The notes: a model not told the origin generated them from the letters alone. Positions 1-7,754 are shown, numbered from the stretch's first letter. The stretch is 41,683 nucleotides of DNA from Bacillota bacterium (GCA_023421505.1 JAEZTJ010000043.1:1-41683), one strand, 5' to 3'. Made by a program: numbers and translations.

Positions 1-22
1 CATTTCGCAGCGTCTTAAACAT
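1..22 (-). CDS. secY: SecY translocase subunit, first codons only
   Basis: Only the 5' end is in the window, and it reads M-F-K-T-L-R-N before the left edge. The ATG shares one base with the rplO stop (TAATG), with a GAGGTGG ribosome binding site inside the end of rplO, so the two are translationally coupled. SecY is the channel subunit of the Sec translocon and is the usual gene after rplO in the spc cluster. The identification rests on this position and on the typical M-F-K-T-L-R start. The rest of the gene is outside the window. Confidence 0.8.
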
Positions 23-462
23 TATACCACCTCAGCATTTCCACCAAGAGCTTGTATTTTCTCTGTTGCACTAGCGCTATAAGCATTAACTTTAACTTCA
101 AGTTTCTTTGTTAATTCGCCGTGACCAAGAATCTTTACACCATCTCTAGGGTTTTTGATAATTCCTGCTTCTATTAATGAATCAACTGTTACTGTAGCAC
201 CATCTTCAAATCTGTTTAATACTTCTACGTTTATAGCAACGATTTCTTTCGTATTTCTATTGGTGAAACCACGCTTCGGAATTCTTCTGTATAAAGGCAT
301 CTGACCGCCTTCAAATCCAGTTCTCGGAGCTCCGGAACGAGCTTTCTGGCCTTTATGACCCTTACCGGCTGTCTTGCCGTTACCTGAGCCGTGACCACGT
401 CCTCTTCTGAAGTTATCGTTTTGTTTGGAACCAACTGCCGGTCTCAATTCTGATAAATTCAT
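22..462 (-). CDS. rplO: 50S ribosomal protein L15
   Basis: L15 is a late-assembling 23S rRNA-binding protein of the large subunit. The 146-residue product has the basic, glycine-rich N-terminal extension typical of the family (residues 17-45, including GRGHGSGNGKTAGKGHKG) and the globular L15 fold after it. I chose the ATG at 462 because AAGGAGG lies 8 nt upstream. An in-frame GTG at 471 sits directly on that ribosome binding site and is too close to be used. It is the last ribosomal gene before secY and overlaps the secY start by one base. Confidence 0.98.
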   Translation of the reverse strand: MNLSELRPAVGSKQNDNFRRGRGHGSGNGKTAGKGHKGQKARSGAPRTGFEGGQMPLYRRIPKRGFTNRNTKEIVAINVEVLNRFEDGATVTVDSLIEAGIIKNPRDGVKILGHGELTKKLEVKVNAYSASATEKIQALGGNAEVV

Positions 463-487
463 GTCGTGCACCTCCTTCTTTCAGCAA

Positions 488-670
488 TTATATTTCTTCT
501 ACCTTAACTAAGTGTCTAACCTGATCGAGCATTCCTCTAACAGCAGCATTATCCGGCATTTCAACGGTCTTATTAGGTTTCTTTAAACCTAAAGCCGCAA
601 CGGTTGCTCTGTGCTTCGGAATGGCACCGATAGTAGATTTCACTAATGTTACTTTTAATTTATCTGCCAT
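488..670 (-). CDS. rpmD: 50S ribosomal protein L30
   Basis: A 60-residue protein of the short bacterial L30 type, with the family pattern KVTLVKSTIG near the start and an RGM-D-V-HLVKVEE end. L30 is a small peripheral large-subunit protein absent from some bacteria. The ATG at 670 follows GGAGGTG by 6 nt; an in-frame GTG at 685 precedes that site and is rejected. The gap to rplO is 25 bp. The gap on the other side, to rpsE, is unusually long and holds two hairpins. Confidence 0.97.
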   Translation of the reverse strand: MADKLKVTLVKSTIGAIPKHRATVAALGLKKPNKTVEMPDNAAVRGMLDQVRHLVKVEEI

Positions 671-717
671 TACTGACACCTCCATTTTATTCAGAGTGAA
701 AAGGAACTCATATATCA

Positions 718-774
718 GTTAACAGGAACTTAAATTAAGTTCGCTGTTAACCTTTCTAGGTCCTCACTGGACCT
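718..774 (-). other. Two hairpins in the rpsE-rpmD gap
   Basis: The 149-bp gap between rpsE and rpmD contains two inverted repeats. At 718-751, GTTAACAG-GAACTTAA pairs with TTAAGTTC-G-CTGTTAAC, leaving one bulged base. At 758-774, AGGTCC pairs with GGACCT around a 5-nt loop. Neither is followed by a T-run on the minus strand, so they do not look like terminators. They could mark RNA processing, pausing or local control of rpmD translation. Confidence 0.6.
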
Positions 775-819
775 TATTTTGTCCATATCACTAGCCATGA
801 AAATTTGCTTCAACAATTA

Positions 820-1329
820 TTATCTTAATAACTGCTCTACCGGAATACCACGAAGCTTAGCTACTTCCTCAGGAGTCTTCAATTGGCTTAATCCTTCAAT
901 GGTAGCAAGAACAACGTTCTGCTTATTGTTGGAACCAAGAGATTTAGTACGGATATTCTTAAAACCGGCAAGCTCGAGTACGTTACGTGCCGGACCGCCT
1001 GCGATTATACCGGTACCTTCTGGAGCACGCTTAAGTAATACAGTTGCGCTACCAAATTTACCGATAAAGTCGTGCGGTACACTGCCGTTCTCATCAATCG
1101 GCAGGCTGACTAATTTCTTAATCGCATCTTCTTTGCCCTTACGGATTGCCTCAGGAATTTCAGTTGCTTTTCCAAGGCCTGCACCAACGTGTCCGTTCTT
1201 GTCACCAACAACAACGAGTGCTGTAAATCTGAAATTACGTCCGCCCTTTACAACCTTAGTTACACGCTTGATTGATACTACTTTATCTTCTAATTCTAAT
1301 TGACTGGTATCAACGATTGTACGTTTCAT
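820..1329 (-). CDS. rpsE: 30S ribosomal protein S5
   Basis: S5 lies at the mRNA entry channel with S3 and S4 and influences decoding accuracy. The 169-residue protein has the N-terminal S5 double-stranded-RNA-binding-like domain (about residues 12-78) and the C-terminal S5 fold. The loop K-G-G-R at residues 28-31, where spectinomycin-resistance changes occur in other bacteria, is intact, so nothing here predicts target resistance. The ATG follows GGAGG at a normal distance. It is 15 bp downstream of rplR. Confidence 0.98.
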   Translation of the reverse strand: MKRTIVDTSQLELEDKVVSIKRVTKVVKGGRNFRFTALVVVGDKNGHVGAGLGKATEIPEAIRKGKEDAIKKLVSLPIDENGSVPHDFIGKFGSATVLLKRAPEGTGIIAGGPARNVLELAGFKNIRTKSLGSNNKQNVVLATIEGLSQLKTPEEVAKLRGIPVEQLLR

Positions 1330-1344
1330 GTTTTTCCTCCTTGC

Positions 1345-1713
1345 CTAGAATTCCAGACCAGCTTCTCTAGCTGCATCTGCGAGCGCTTTGATCTTTCCTT
1401 GATATATGAAGCCACCTCTATCAAAGACAACAGCTTTAATACCTTTTTCCAATGCCTTCTTAGCAATAACAGTTCCTAAATAAGCAGCTGCGGCTACATC
1501 ATTGGTCTTAGAAAGCTCTGCCTTAACATCTTTCTCAAGTGTGGAGGCTGCTACTAAAGTATTGCCGACTGTATCATCAATAATCTGTGCATACATGTGA
1601 TTGTTGCTTCTGAACACAGCTAAACGCGGTCTCTCAGGAGTACCTGTGAAACGATTACGTATTTTCAAATGCTTCTTTACACGAATTTCGGTTCTTGAAT
1701 CTTTACTAACCAT
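1345..1713 (-). CDS. rplR: 50S ribosomal protein L18
   Basis: L18 binds 5S rRNA with L5 and anchors the central protuberance. The product is 122 residues, the usual bacterial length. It has a basic N-terminus (RVKKHLKIRNRFTGTPERPRLAVFRS, residues 12-37) and the conserved FDRGGF-Y-GK-KALADAAREAGLEF end. The ATG is preceded by GGGAGGAG. It sits between rplF and rpsE with short gaps and no extra signal. Confidence 0.98.
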   Translation of the reverse strand: MVSKDSRTEIRVKKHLKIRNRFTGTPERPRLAVFRSNNHMYAQIIDDTVGNTLVAASTLEKDVKAELSKTNDVAAAAYLGTVIAKKALEKGIKAVVFDRGGFIYQGKIKALADAAREAGLEF

Positions 1714-1730
1714 TATATTTCACTCCTCCC

Positions 1731-2273
1731 TTATTTCTTACCGGTCTTACCAACCTTACGTCTAATCACTTCATCAGCATACTTAATACCCTTACCCTTA
1801 TAAGGCTCAGGACCTCTCTTTGCTCTGATTTCAGCAGCGTATTGGCCAACCTTTTCTTTATCGATACCTTTTACGATGATCTTGTTCTGACCATCCAGAA
1901 CGGATTCAAGTCCTTCCGGATCAACCATAATAACCGGATGGGAGTAACCTAATGTCAAAGTTAATTCTTTTCCTGCTTTAGCAGCTCTGTAACCAACACC
2001 GTTGATTTCCAGAAGCTTCTGGTAGCCATCTGTTACACCGACTACCATATTATTAACTAATGTTCTTGTAAGACCGTGTAAGGACTTCATCTTTTTTAAG
2101 TCATTCGGTCTTGAAACTACAACTTCAGAACCCTCTACGCTTATTTGCATCTCAGCGGGTAATACTCTTTCCAAAGTTCCTTTGGGACCCTTAACGGTCA
2201 CTTTATTATTTTCTGCTACAACTACAGTTACACCTGCAGGTATAGCGATAGGCATTCTTCCTATACGTGACAT
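1731..2273 (-). CDS. rplF: 50S ribosomal protein L6
   Basis: L6 has two homologous domains and lies beside the sarcin-ricin loop, near the site where GTPase factors act. The 180-residue protein begins MSRIGRMPIAIPAGV and carries the RRPEPYKGKGI-like signature as KRGPEPYKGKGIKYADE near residues 153-169. The ribosome binding site AGGAGG lies just upstream of the ATG. Its gap to rpsH is 119 bp and holds two strong hairpins, so rplF may be expressed partly independently of the genes before it. Confidence 0.98.
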   Translation of the reverse strand: MSRIGRMPIAIPAGVTVVVAENNKVTVKGPKGTLERVLPAEMQISVEGSEVVVSRPNDLKKMKSLHGLTRTLVNNMVVGVTDGYQKLLEINGVGYRAAKAGKELTLTLGYSHPVIMVDPEGLESVLDGQNKIIVKGIDKEKVGQYAAEIRAKRGPEPYKGKGIKYADEVIRRKVGKTGKK

Positions 2274-2304
2274 GCCCGCACCTCCTAATTTATTATTGTG
2301 ACAT

Positions 2305-2370
2305 GAGCCTTTCGAAAAGGCTCGATACTCGAGGCTACAAACAGTTCATCGAACTGTTTGTGTAAACGAG
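2305..2370 (-). other. Two strong hairpins in the rpsH-rplF gap
   Basis: At 2305-2323, GAGCCTTT pairs perfectly with AAAGGCTC around CGA. At 2337-2361, ACAAACAGTTC pairs perfectly with GAACTGTTTGT around ATC. An outer ACTCG/CGAGT pair (2327-2331 with 2366-2370) can extend the second. There is no T-run after either stem on the minus strand. Both lie between the stop of rpsH and the ribosome binding site of rplF. Confidence 0.65.
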
Positions 2371-2392
2371 TGGCAGCATAGCAGCAAGGTTA

Positions 2393-2794
2393 CTACCAGA
2401 TGAAAGCTAATACTTCGCCGCCTACGTTTAATGCTCTGGCTTCTTTATCGGTGATAACACCCTTATTAGTTGAAATAATTGCAATACCTAAGCCTCCAAG
2501 TACCTTCGGCATGTTGTCTTTGTTTGCATATACACGAAGACCCGGCTTGGAAATTCTCTTAAGTCCAGTAATGATCTTAACATTTTTATCTTTACCATAT
2601 TTTAATGTGATATGGATTGTCTTAAAGCTTTCAACTTCTTCGATTTCATATTTTTTGATGTAACCTTCCTTAACAAGGATGTCGGCAATCGCAACTTTCA
2701 TCTTAGAAGCAGGAATATCTACTGTATCATGTTTCGCAGTATTTGCATTACGGATTCTCGTAAGCATATCTGCAATGGGATCGCTCATTGTCAT
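2393..2794 (-). CDS. rpsH: 30S ribosomal protein S8
   Basis: S8 binds helix 21 of 16S rRNA and organises the central domain of the small subunit; in E. coli it also represses spc operon translation. The 133-residue product has the conserved start MSDPIADMLTRIRNAN and the C-terminal STNKGV-TDKEAR--NVGGE-L-F-W. The ATG at 2794 (reading MTMSDP) has GGAGG 8 nt upstream. The ATG two codons later is possible but its spacing is worse. No E. coli-like S8 target was recognised in rplE. Confidence 0.98.
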   Translation of the reverse strand: MTMSDPIADMLTRIRNANTAKHDTVDIPASKMKVAIADILVKEGYIKKYEIEEVESFKTIHITLKYGKDKNVKIITGLKRISKPGLRVYANKDNMPKVLGGLGIAIISTNKGVITDKEARALNVGGEVLAFIW

Positions 2795-2818
2795 TTCATT
2801 TGCCTCCTTTCTTAACTC

Positions 2819-3004
2819 TTACCAGCTTGCTTTCTTAACGCCTGGTATCTGTCCTTTGTACGCTAATTCACGAAAACAAATTCTGCAGATTCCGTATTTT
2901 CTTAAATATGCATGCGGACGGCCGCAAATTCTGCAACGGTTATATTCTCTAGTGGAGAATTTCTGCGTACGTTGTTGTTTTATCTTCATTGACGTTTTAG
3001 CCAT
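2819..3004 (-). CDS. rpsN: 30S ribosomal protein S14, zinc-binding type
   Basis: This is the short 61-residue S14 found in many Gram-positive bacteria. It has four cysteines in two CxxC pairs, C24-x2-C27 and C40-x2-C43 (CRICGRPHAYLRKYGICRIC), which hold one zinc ion. S14 sits in the 30S head with S3 and S10. A zinc-independent paralogue, often induced under zinc limitation in Firmicutes, is not present in this window. Confidence 0.98.
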   Translation of the reverse strand: MAKTSMKIKQQRTQKFSTREYNRCRICGRPHAYLRKYGICRICFRELAYKGQIPGVKKASW

Positions 3005-3017
3005 GGAAATCCCTCCT

Positions 3018-3557
3018 CTATTTTCTAAATGGCATACCGAATTGTGTTAACAGTTCACGAGCCTCTTCATCTGTCTTAGCAGTGGTAACAAAAATGATAT
3101 CCATACCTCTAACCTTATCCACCTTATCGTATTCGATTTCGGGGAAGATTAACTGCTCCTTAATACCAAGAGAATAATTTCCTCTGCCGTCAAATGCATT
3201 CGGATTTACACCTCTAAAGTCACGTACACGAGGTAATGCTAAGTTGATTAAACGATCTGCAAACTCATACATCTTTGCGCCTCTTAATGTTACCTTACAT
3301 CCAATTGCCATACCTTCTCTGATCTTGAAGTTCGCAACTGATTTTTTTGCTTTTGTAGTAACAGGTTTCTGACCTGCAATAATCTCCATATCCTTAAGTG
3401 CAGTCTCTAAAACCTTTGCATTATCCTTCGCCTCACCAACACCCATGTTGATAACGATTTTATCAATTTTCGGCACTTCCATAACGTTCTTATATCCGAA
3501 CTTCTTAGTCATGCCGGCTACTATTTCATTTAAATATAAATCTTTTAATCTAGCCAA
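3018..3557 (-). CDS. rplE: 50S ribosomal protein L5 (TTG start)
   Basis: L5 binds 5S rRNA and contacts the 30S head and P-site tRNA. The 179-residue protein reads LARLKDLYLNEIVAGMTKKFGYKN and then MEVPKIDKIVINMGVG, an unmistakable L5 start. No ATG fits. A TTG at 3557 is preceded by GAGAGGAGG with 9 nt spacing and gives the normal family length, so I take it as the start. A longer reading frame opens further upstream inside rplX but has no ribosome binding site and no family similarity. Confidence 0.97.
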   Translation of the reverse strand: MARLKDLYLNEIVAGMTKKFGYKNVMEVPKIDKIVINMGVGEAKDNAKVLETALKDMEIIAGQKPVTTKAKKSVANFKIREGMAIGCKVTLRGAKMYEFADRLINLALPRVRDFRGVNPNAFDGRGNYSLGIKEQLIFPEIEYDKVDKVRGMDIIFVTTAKTDEEARELLTQFGMPFRK

Positions 3558-3579
3558 CGAAATGTTCCTCCTCTCTGAA

Positions 3580-3897
3580 TTAATCAATAACTTCGCCAGT
3601 TGATTTCGCGATACGTACTTTTTTAGGTCCCTTCTTGGTTTCAACTGTTGTAAAACCAACTCTGGTAGGTTTACCCTTATGAATATACATAACGTTTGAT
3701 GCATCTATCGGCGACTCCTGATGGATAATTCCACCCTTAGGATACTTCTGGCTTGCTTTAGTATGCTTGGAAACAGTATTAATACCTTCAACTAATACCT
3801 TACCGTCTGTTACAGCGATAACCTTTCCAACTTTACCTTTATCTTTGCCTGTGATAACCTTAACGCTATCATTCTTTTTAATTTTCATCGTAGCCAC
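3580..3897 (-). CDS. rplX: 50S ribosomal protein L24 (GTG start)
   Basis: L24 is one of the two initiators of large-subunit assembly. The 105-residue product has a KOW motif near its N-terminus (DSVKVITGKDKGKVGKVI, residues 9-26). The GTG at 3897 (reading MATMKIKK) follows AAGGAGG by 9 nt, whereas the ATG at codon 4 is 18 nt away, so GTG is the better start. It lies 22 bp before the TTG start of rplE. Confidence 0.97.
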   Translation of the reverse strand: MATMKIKKNDSVKVITGKDKGKVGKVIAVTDGKVLVEGINTVSKHTKASQKYPKGGIIHQESPIDASNVMYIHKGKPTRVGFTTVETKKGPKKVRIAKSTGEVID

Positions 3898-3911
3898 TAG
3901 TCGACACCTCC

Positions 3912-4280
3912 TTATAATACTTCTGGTGCTAAAGAAACGATTTTCATAAATTGTTTCTCTCTTAATTCTCTCGCTACCGGTCCAAAGATACGAGTTCCCT
4001 TAGGATTCTTATCTTCCTTAATAATTACAGCAGCATTCTCATCAAATCTAATATAAGAACCATCTTTACGACGTGCTCCTTTTACGGTACGGACAACGAC
4101 AGCTTTCACTACATCACCCTTTTTAACAACACCACCTGGTGTTGCATCTTTAACCGCAGCAACAATGATATCACCTATATTAGCATATCTTCTAGTTGAT
4201 CCGCCTAATACTCTGATGCAAAGAAGTTCTTTCGCACCGGTATTATCGGCAACTTTAAGTCTGGTTTCAGTTTGTATCAT
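3912..4280 (-). CDS. rplN: 50S ribosomal protein L14
   Basis: L14 lies at the subunit interface and is the docking site of the RsfS silencing factor in other bacteria. The product is 122 residues, the universal bacterial length. It starts MIQTETRLKVADNTGAKEL and contains the family signature region GGVVKKGDVVKAVVVRT (residues 54-70). The ATG at 4280 follows GGAG by 7 nt; upstream in-frame codons back to 4310 have no ribosome binding site. A 182-bp gap with a long hairpin separates it from rpsQ. Confidence 0.98.
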   Translation of the reverse strand: MIQTETRLKVADNTGAKELLCIRVLGGSTRRYANIGDIIVAAVKDATPGGVVKKGDVVKAVVVRTVKGARRKDGSYIRFDENAAVIIKEDKNPKGTRIFGPVARELREKQFMKIVSLAPEVL

Positions 4281-4342
4281 GATAATACTCCTTTCCGATA
4301 ATATAAACAAAAATCTAAGAAACAGACTTTAGTTTATCATGT

Positions 4343-4376
4343 ATTAATAAAACCTTAGCAATAAGCTTTTATTAAT
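4343..4376 (-). other. Long AT-rich hairpin in the rpsQ-rplN gap
   Basis: ATTAATAAAA (4343-4352) pairs perfectly with TTTTATTAAT (4367-4376). Inside it, CTTA (4354-4357) pairs with TAAG (4362-4365) around GCAA, separated from the outer stem by a C-C mismatch. The whole forms an almost unbroken stem in a 182-bp gap that is otherwise unexplained. It is not followed by a clear T-run. A processing or pause site is possible. Confidence 0.55.
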
Positions 4377-4462
4377 CATGCTTTGCAAAGAATATGCCCT
4401 TAAACAATACATGAGCATATAACTTATATTATTAGCTTTAAACCAAATGGATTATTAAGAAA

Positions 4463-4717
4463 TTATTTTGCTTTCTCAACAATCTCTACAAGTCTCCATC
4501 TCTTATCCTTAGATAATGGTCTTGTTTCCATAACCTTTACTCTATCTCCGATGTTGCACTCATTGTTCTCATCATGTGCCTTCAGTTTGTAAGTTCTCTT
4601 CACGATTTTTCCGTATAAAGGATGCTTAACATTGTCAACTACCGCAACAACAATTGTCTTATCCATTTTGTCACTTACTACCTTGCCGATACGAACTTTT
4701 CTTAAATTTCTTTCCAC
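4463..4717 (-). CDS. rpsQ: 30S ribosomal protein S17
   Basis: S17 is a primary 16S rRNA-binding protein with an OB fold, needed early in small-subunit assembly. The 84-residue product shows the family pattern: G-VVSDKMDKTIVV-V (residues 12-27), HPLYGKIVKRTYKLKAHDE (32-50), GD-V-V-ETRPLSKDKRWRLVEI (57-80). The ATG follows AAAGGAG. It lies 58 bp downstream of rpmC and is followed by the long hairpin gap before rplN. Confidence 0.98.
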   Translation of the reverse strand: MERNLRKVRIGKVVSDKMDKTIVVAVVDNVKHPLYGKIVKRTYKLKAHDENNECNIGDRVKVMETRPLSKDKRWRLVEIVEKAK

Positions 4718-4775
4718 AACGATACTCCTTTCTGCGATCGTAGGTTTCTAACGAGGTTAACCATGCGATCCTTAA

Positions 4776-4985
4776 TTATTTAGAAGCCTTAGAAAGTTCA
4801 GAGATTACTGTCTGAATTCTTGCAATGTTTTTTCTAACTTCTTTGATTCTGCTTGTGTTATCTAACTGGTTGGTTGCATTCTGGAACCTTAAATTAAAAA
4901 GTTCCTTCTTCGCAGCTACTAATTCGTTGTTTAACTCTGTAGGTGTTTTTGCTTTTAATTCTTCTACATATTTATTAATTTTCAC
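4776..4985 (-). CDS. rpmC: 50S ribosomal protein L29 (GTG start, overlaps rplP)
   Basis: L29 sits at the polypeptide exit with L23, where trigger factor and SRP dock. The 69-residue helical-hairpin protein starts MKINKYVEELKAKTPTEL and carries the family core ELFNLRFQ-A--QL-NTSRI-EVRKNIARI. Both in-frame start candidates are GTG. I chose the one at 4985 because AAGGCGG lies 8 nt upstream, while the GTG at 4994 abuts that site. This start lies inside the end of rplP, an 11-base overlap that implies coupled translation. Confidence 0.95.
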   Translation of the reverse strand: MKINKYVEELKAKTPTELNNELVAAKKELFNLRFQNATNQLDNTSRIKEVRKNIARIQTVISELSKASK

Positions 4986-5412
4986 TGTTTTCACCGCCTT
5001 CTAAGTCTGCACGGGATACGATCTTGCATTTTACCGGCAATTTATGCATAGCAAGACGTAATGCTTCTCTTGCTGTCTCTTCAGGAATACCTGCGATCTC
5101 GAACATTACACGTCCCGGCTTAACAACAGCTACCCAATATTCTAATGAACCTTTACCGGAACCCATACGTGTTTCAGCAGGTTTTGTTGTAACAGGTTTA
5201 TCAGGGAATATCTTAATATATACTTTACCGCCACGCTTTGTAAAACGAGTCATCGCGATACGGGCTGCTTCAATCTGGTTTGATTTAATCCAACAAGGTT
5301 CCATAGCTACAAGGCCAAATTCTCCCTGGTTAATTGTATTGCCTCTGGATATCTTACCAGCCATGCTACCGCGGAATTGCTTACGGCGCTTTACTCTTTT
5401 AGGCATTAACAT
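4975..5412 (-). CDS. rplP: 50S ribosomal protein L16
   Basis: L16 contacts the A-site tRNA elbow and is needed for a functional peptidyl transferase centre. The 145-residue product begins MLMPKRVKRRKQFRGSMAGK, matching the MLxPKRVK start seen in many Firmicutes. The ATG at 5412 shares a base with the rpsC stop (TAATG) and follows GGGAG by 9 nt; the ATG two codons on is less well placed. The conserved PDKPVT-KPAETRMGSGKG stretch is intact. Its end overlaps rpmC. Confidence 0.98.
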   Translation of the reverse strand: MLMPKRVKRRKQFRGSMAGKISRGNTINQGEFGLVAMEPCWIKSNQIEAARIAMTRFTKRGGKVYIKIFPDKPVTTKPAETRMGSGKGSLEYWVAVVKPGRVMFEIAGIPEETAREALRLAMHKLPVKCKIVSRADLEGGENSEN

Positions 5413-6071
5413 TAGTTATCTCTCCCTTCTGTTTTTGCTCCTTTAACAGGAAGCACTTCACCAAGATAGATCCAAACCTTAACACCTAATTTACCATATG
5501 TGGTATCTGCTTCTGCAAATCCATAGTCAATGTTAGCACGTAAGGTCTGTAACGGGATAGTTCCATCACTATAGAATTCTGTACGAGCCATATCAGCACC
5601 GCCAAGACGTCCAGCAACAGCAGTTTTAATTCCCTTAGCGCCGGATTTCATGGTTCTTGACATTACAGACTTCATAGCTCTTCTGAATGAAATACGGTTC
5701 TCAAGCTGTGTAGCGATATTCTCAGCTACTAACTGAGCATTGAGATCAGGCTTCTTAATCTCTTTAATTTCTAGATTTATCTTCTTATCTGTGAACTGCT
5801 CGGCTTCTTTCTTTAAATTCTCGATTTCAGCACCTGCTCTACCGATTACTACGCCGGGCTTTGCAGTAAAGATTATTATTTTTAAGCGGTCGGATGCTCT
5901 TTCGATCTCAATCTTAGAAATTCCTGCGCTGTATAACTTTTTCTTCAGAAATGTTCTGATGTTATAATCTTCAACAAGATTATCAGCAAAATCGGCTTCA
6001 GCATACCATCTGGAGTCCCAATCATTGATAACTCCGACTCTTAAGCCATGAGGATTAACCTTTTGTCCCAT
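5412..6071 (-). CDS. rpsC: 30S ribosomal protein S3
   Basis: S3 forms the mRNA entry pore with S4 and S5 and has a role in unwinding mRNA. The 219-residue product starts MGQKVNPHGLRVGVI and contains a type II KH domain around residues 40-110, with the motif VVIGRAGAEIENLKKEAEQ (75-93). The C-terminal domain includes GGADMARTEFYSDGTIPLQTLRA. It is preceded by a short gap from rplV and shares one base with the rplP start. Confidence 0.98.
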   Translation of the reverse strand: MGQKVNPHGLRVGVINDWDSRWYAEADFADNLVEDYNIRTFLKKKLYSAGISKIEIERASDRLKIIIFTAKPGVVIGRAGAEIENLKKEAEQFTDKKINLEIKEIKKPDLNAQLVAENIATQLENRISFRRAMKSVMSRTMKSGAKGIKTAVAGRLGGADMARTEFYSDGTIPLQTLRANIDYGFAEADTTYGKLGVKVWIYLGEVLPVKGAKTEGRDN

Positions 6072-6082
6072 TATTGCCCTCC

Positions 6083-6466
6083 TTATCTCTCATTAAGCAC
6101 TACTGTAATATGACACATTCTCTTCTCTATACGATAAGCTGTGCCTCGTGCTCTAGGTCTAATTCTTTTCATAATCGGTCCCTGGTTAGCAAAACATTCA
6201 TCAACGTAAAGCTTCGCAGTGTCCATATTTTTAACTTCAGCATTCGCAATTGCTGACTTTAATAACTTCTCAACTACAGCGGATGCATATCTTGGGCTGT
6301 AAGCCAAAATACCAAGAGCTGTCTGTACATCTTTACCACGAATGGCGTCTAATACGAAACAAGCCTTCTGAACTGAAATTCTTGCGAAGGATAACTTAGC
6401 ACTTGCTCTGTTATCTTTCTGCTCGTTTCTCTCTCTTTTTATCTGGGATCTATGTCCTTTCGCCAT
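6083..6466 (-). CDS. rplV: 50S ribosomal protein L22
   Basis: L22 lines the peptide exit tunnel; its long beta-hairpin is the site of erythromycin-resistance changes in other species. The ATG at 6466 gives 127 residues starting MAKGHRSQIKRERNEQ and follows AAGGAGG by 8 nt. An upstream in-frame ATG at 6490 lies before that site and adds residues not seen in the family. The tunnel-hairpin region (P-M-KRIRPRARGTAYRI, about residues 92-110) is complete, with no insertion or deletion evident. Confidence 0.97.
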   Translation of the reverse strand: MAKGHRSQIKRERNEQKDNRASAKLSFARISVQKACFVLDAIRGKDVQTALGILAYSPRYASAVVEKLLKSAIANAEVKNMDTAKLYVDECFANQGPIMKRIRPRARGTAYRIEKRMCHITVVLNER

Positions 6467-6499
6467 GGATAGAACCTCCTTCCATTTCATGCTTTCGCA

Positions 6500-6778
6500 T
6501 TATTTCCTAGTTTTCTTTTCGTCTTTTCCGTGACCTCTATAGGTTCTGGTAGCAACAAACTCACCAAGCTTGTGACCAACCATATCTTCTGTTACATATA
6601 CCGGAACATGTCTTTTACCGTCATGAACCGCGATTGTATGTCCAACCATCTGCGGGAAAATTGTCGAACGACGAGACCATGTCTTAATAACTGTCTTATC
6701 ACCGGACTTATTGAGCGCATCTACTTTTTTCAATAAATGATCATCAGCAAATGGTCCCTTTTTTAGTGAACGAGCCAT
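6500..6778 (-). CDS. rpsS: 30S ribosomal protein S19
   Basis: S19 is in the small-subunit head next to S13, close to the A-site tRNA. The 92-residue product has the family's conserved start MARSLKKGPF-D-HLLKK and the signature TWSRRSTIFPQMVGHTIAVHDGKRHVPVYVTEDMVGHKLGEFV. The end, TRTYRGHGKDEKKTRK, is also typical. A GGAGGTTAGAAT-like ribosome binding site precedes the ATG. It lies 38 bp downstream of rplB. Confidence 0.98.
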   Translation of the reverse strand: MARSLKKGPFADDHLLKKVDALNKSGDKTVIKTWSRRSTIFPQMVGHTIAVHDGKRHVPVYVTEDMVGHKLGEFVATRTYRGHGKDEKKTRK

Positions 6779-6816
6779 GTATTCTAACCTCCTTAGAATG
6801 AATGAGAATAAACAAT

Positions 6817-7659
6817 TTATTTGATCGCTTTACCATCTCTTCTTCTTACGATCATCTTGTTTGAATGTTTATTGTGCTTTCTTGTCTTAAGACCAAGAGC
6901 TGGTTTACCCCAAGGTGTTACAGGGCCCGGACGACCGATACCAGTCTTACCTTCACCACCACCGTGAGGATGGTCATTCGGGTTCATTACGGAACCACGT
7001 ACTGTAGGTCTGATACCCATAAGACGTTTACGTCCTGCTTTACCTACATTCACAAGCTCGTGATCAATATTTCCAACCTGACCTATTGTAGCTCTGCAGA
7101 TAATCGGAACTAATCTCATCTCACCGCTGGGAAGACGAAGCGTTGCATTCTTACCTTCCTTAGCCATAAGCTGTGCGGAGTTTCCTGCTGCACGAACTAA
7201 CTGAGCTCCCTTACCAGGATAAAGTTCAATATTGTGGATCTGTGTACCTACCGGAATATTCTGAAGCGGTAAACAGTTACCAACTCTAACCTCTGCCATC
7301 TCGCCGTTCATAAGCTTTGTGCCTACTGTAAGGCCGTTAGGTGCGAGGATATATGCCTTCTCACCATCAGCATAGTTGATTAATGCGATATTTGCAGTTC
7401 TGTTAGGATCATACTCGATGCTCATAACAGTTGCCGGAATACCGTCTTTTCTTCTCTTGAAATCAATAATTCTATATTTTCTTCTAGAGCCACCACCCTG
7501 GTGTCTTACTGTGATCTTACCCTGATTATTACGGCCAGCTTTCTTATTCAAGGAAACAACCAATGATTTCTCAGGCTTTGATGCTGTAATCTCTGCAAAA
7601 TCAGAACCAGTCATGTGTCTTCTGGAAGGTGTATATGGGTTATATGTTTTGATTCCCAT
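6817..7659 (-). CDS. rplB: 50S ribosomal protein L2
   Basis: L2 is one of the most conserved ribosomal proteins and is required for subunit joining and peptidyl transferase activity. The 280-residue product starts MGIKTYNPYTPSRRHMT. It includes the functional histidine loop MNPNDHPHGGGEGKTGIGR, near residues 225-243. The ATG at 7659 follows GGAG by 8 nt; an in-frame ATG at 7677 lies before it and is not supported. The 95-bp gap to rplW holds a 9-bp perfect hairpin. Confidence 0.98.
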   Translation of the reverse strand: MGIKTYNPYTPSRRHMTGSDFAEITASKPEKSLVVSLNKKAGRNNQGKITVRHQGGGSRRKYRIIDFKRRKDGIPATVMSIEYDPNRTANIALINYADGEKAYILAPNGLTVGTKLMNGEMAEVRVGNCLPLQNIPVGTQIHNIELYPGKGAQLVRAAGNSAQLMAKEGKNATLRLPSGEMRLVPIICRATIGQVGNIDHELVNVGKAGRKRLMGIRPTVRGSVMNPNDHPHGGGEGKTGIGRPGPVTPWGKPALGLKTRKHNKHSNKMIVRRRDGKAIK

Positions 7660-7685
7660 GATTTGCACTCCTTTCAACTTTCAAT

Positions 7686-7713
7686 TGGTGTCAAATACTT
7701 TATCTTGACACCA
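7686..7713 (-). other. Hairpin in the rplW-rplB gap
   Basis: TGGTGTCAA (7686-7694) pairs perfectly with TTGACACCA (7705-7713) around a 10-nt AT-rich loop. A weaker AGGAG/CTCCT pair lies at 7738-7753. These sit upstream of the rplB ribosome binding site. No T-run follows on the minus strand. Confidence 0.5.
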
Positions 7714-7754
7714 GTACTTGCGTATATTCAACTTCTTAGGAGTTAAAGCTCCTT

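Noticed and set aside
779..1303. A 174-codon plus-strand frame opposite rpsE
   Set aside because: It is the mirror of a highly conserved ribosomal gene, with biased composition and no start signal.
3558..3704. An N-terminal extension of 49 residues on L5
   Set aside because: It lies inside rplX, has no ribosome binding site or family similarity, and the TTG at 3557 has an excellent site.
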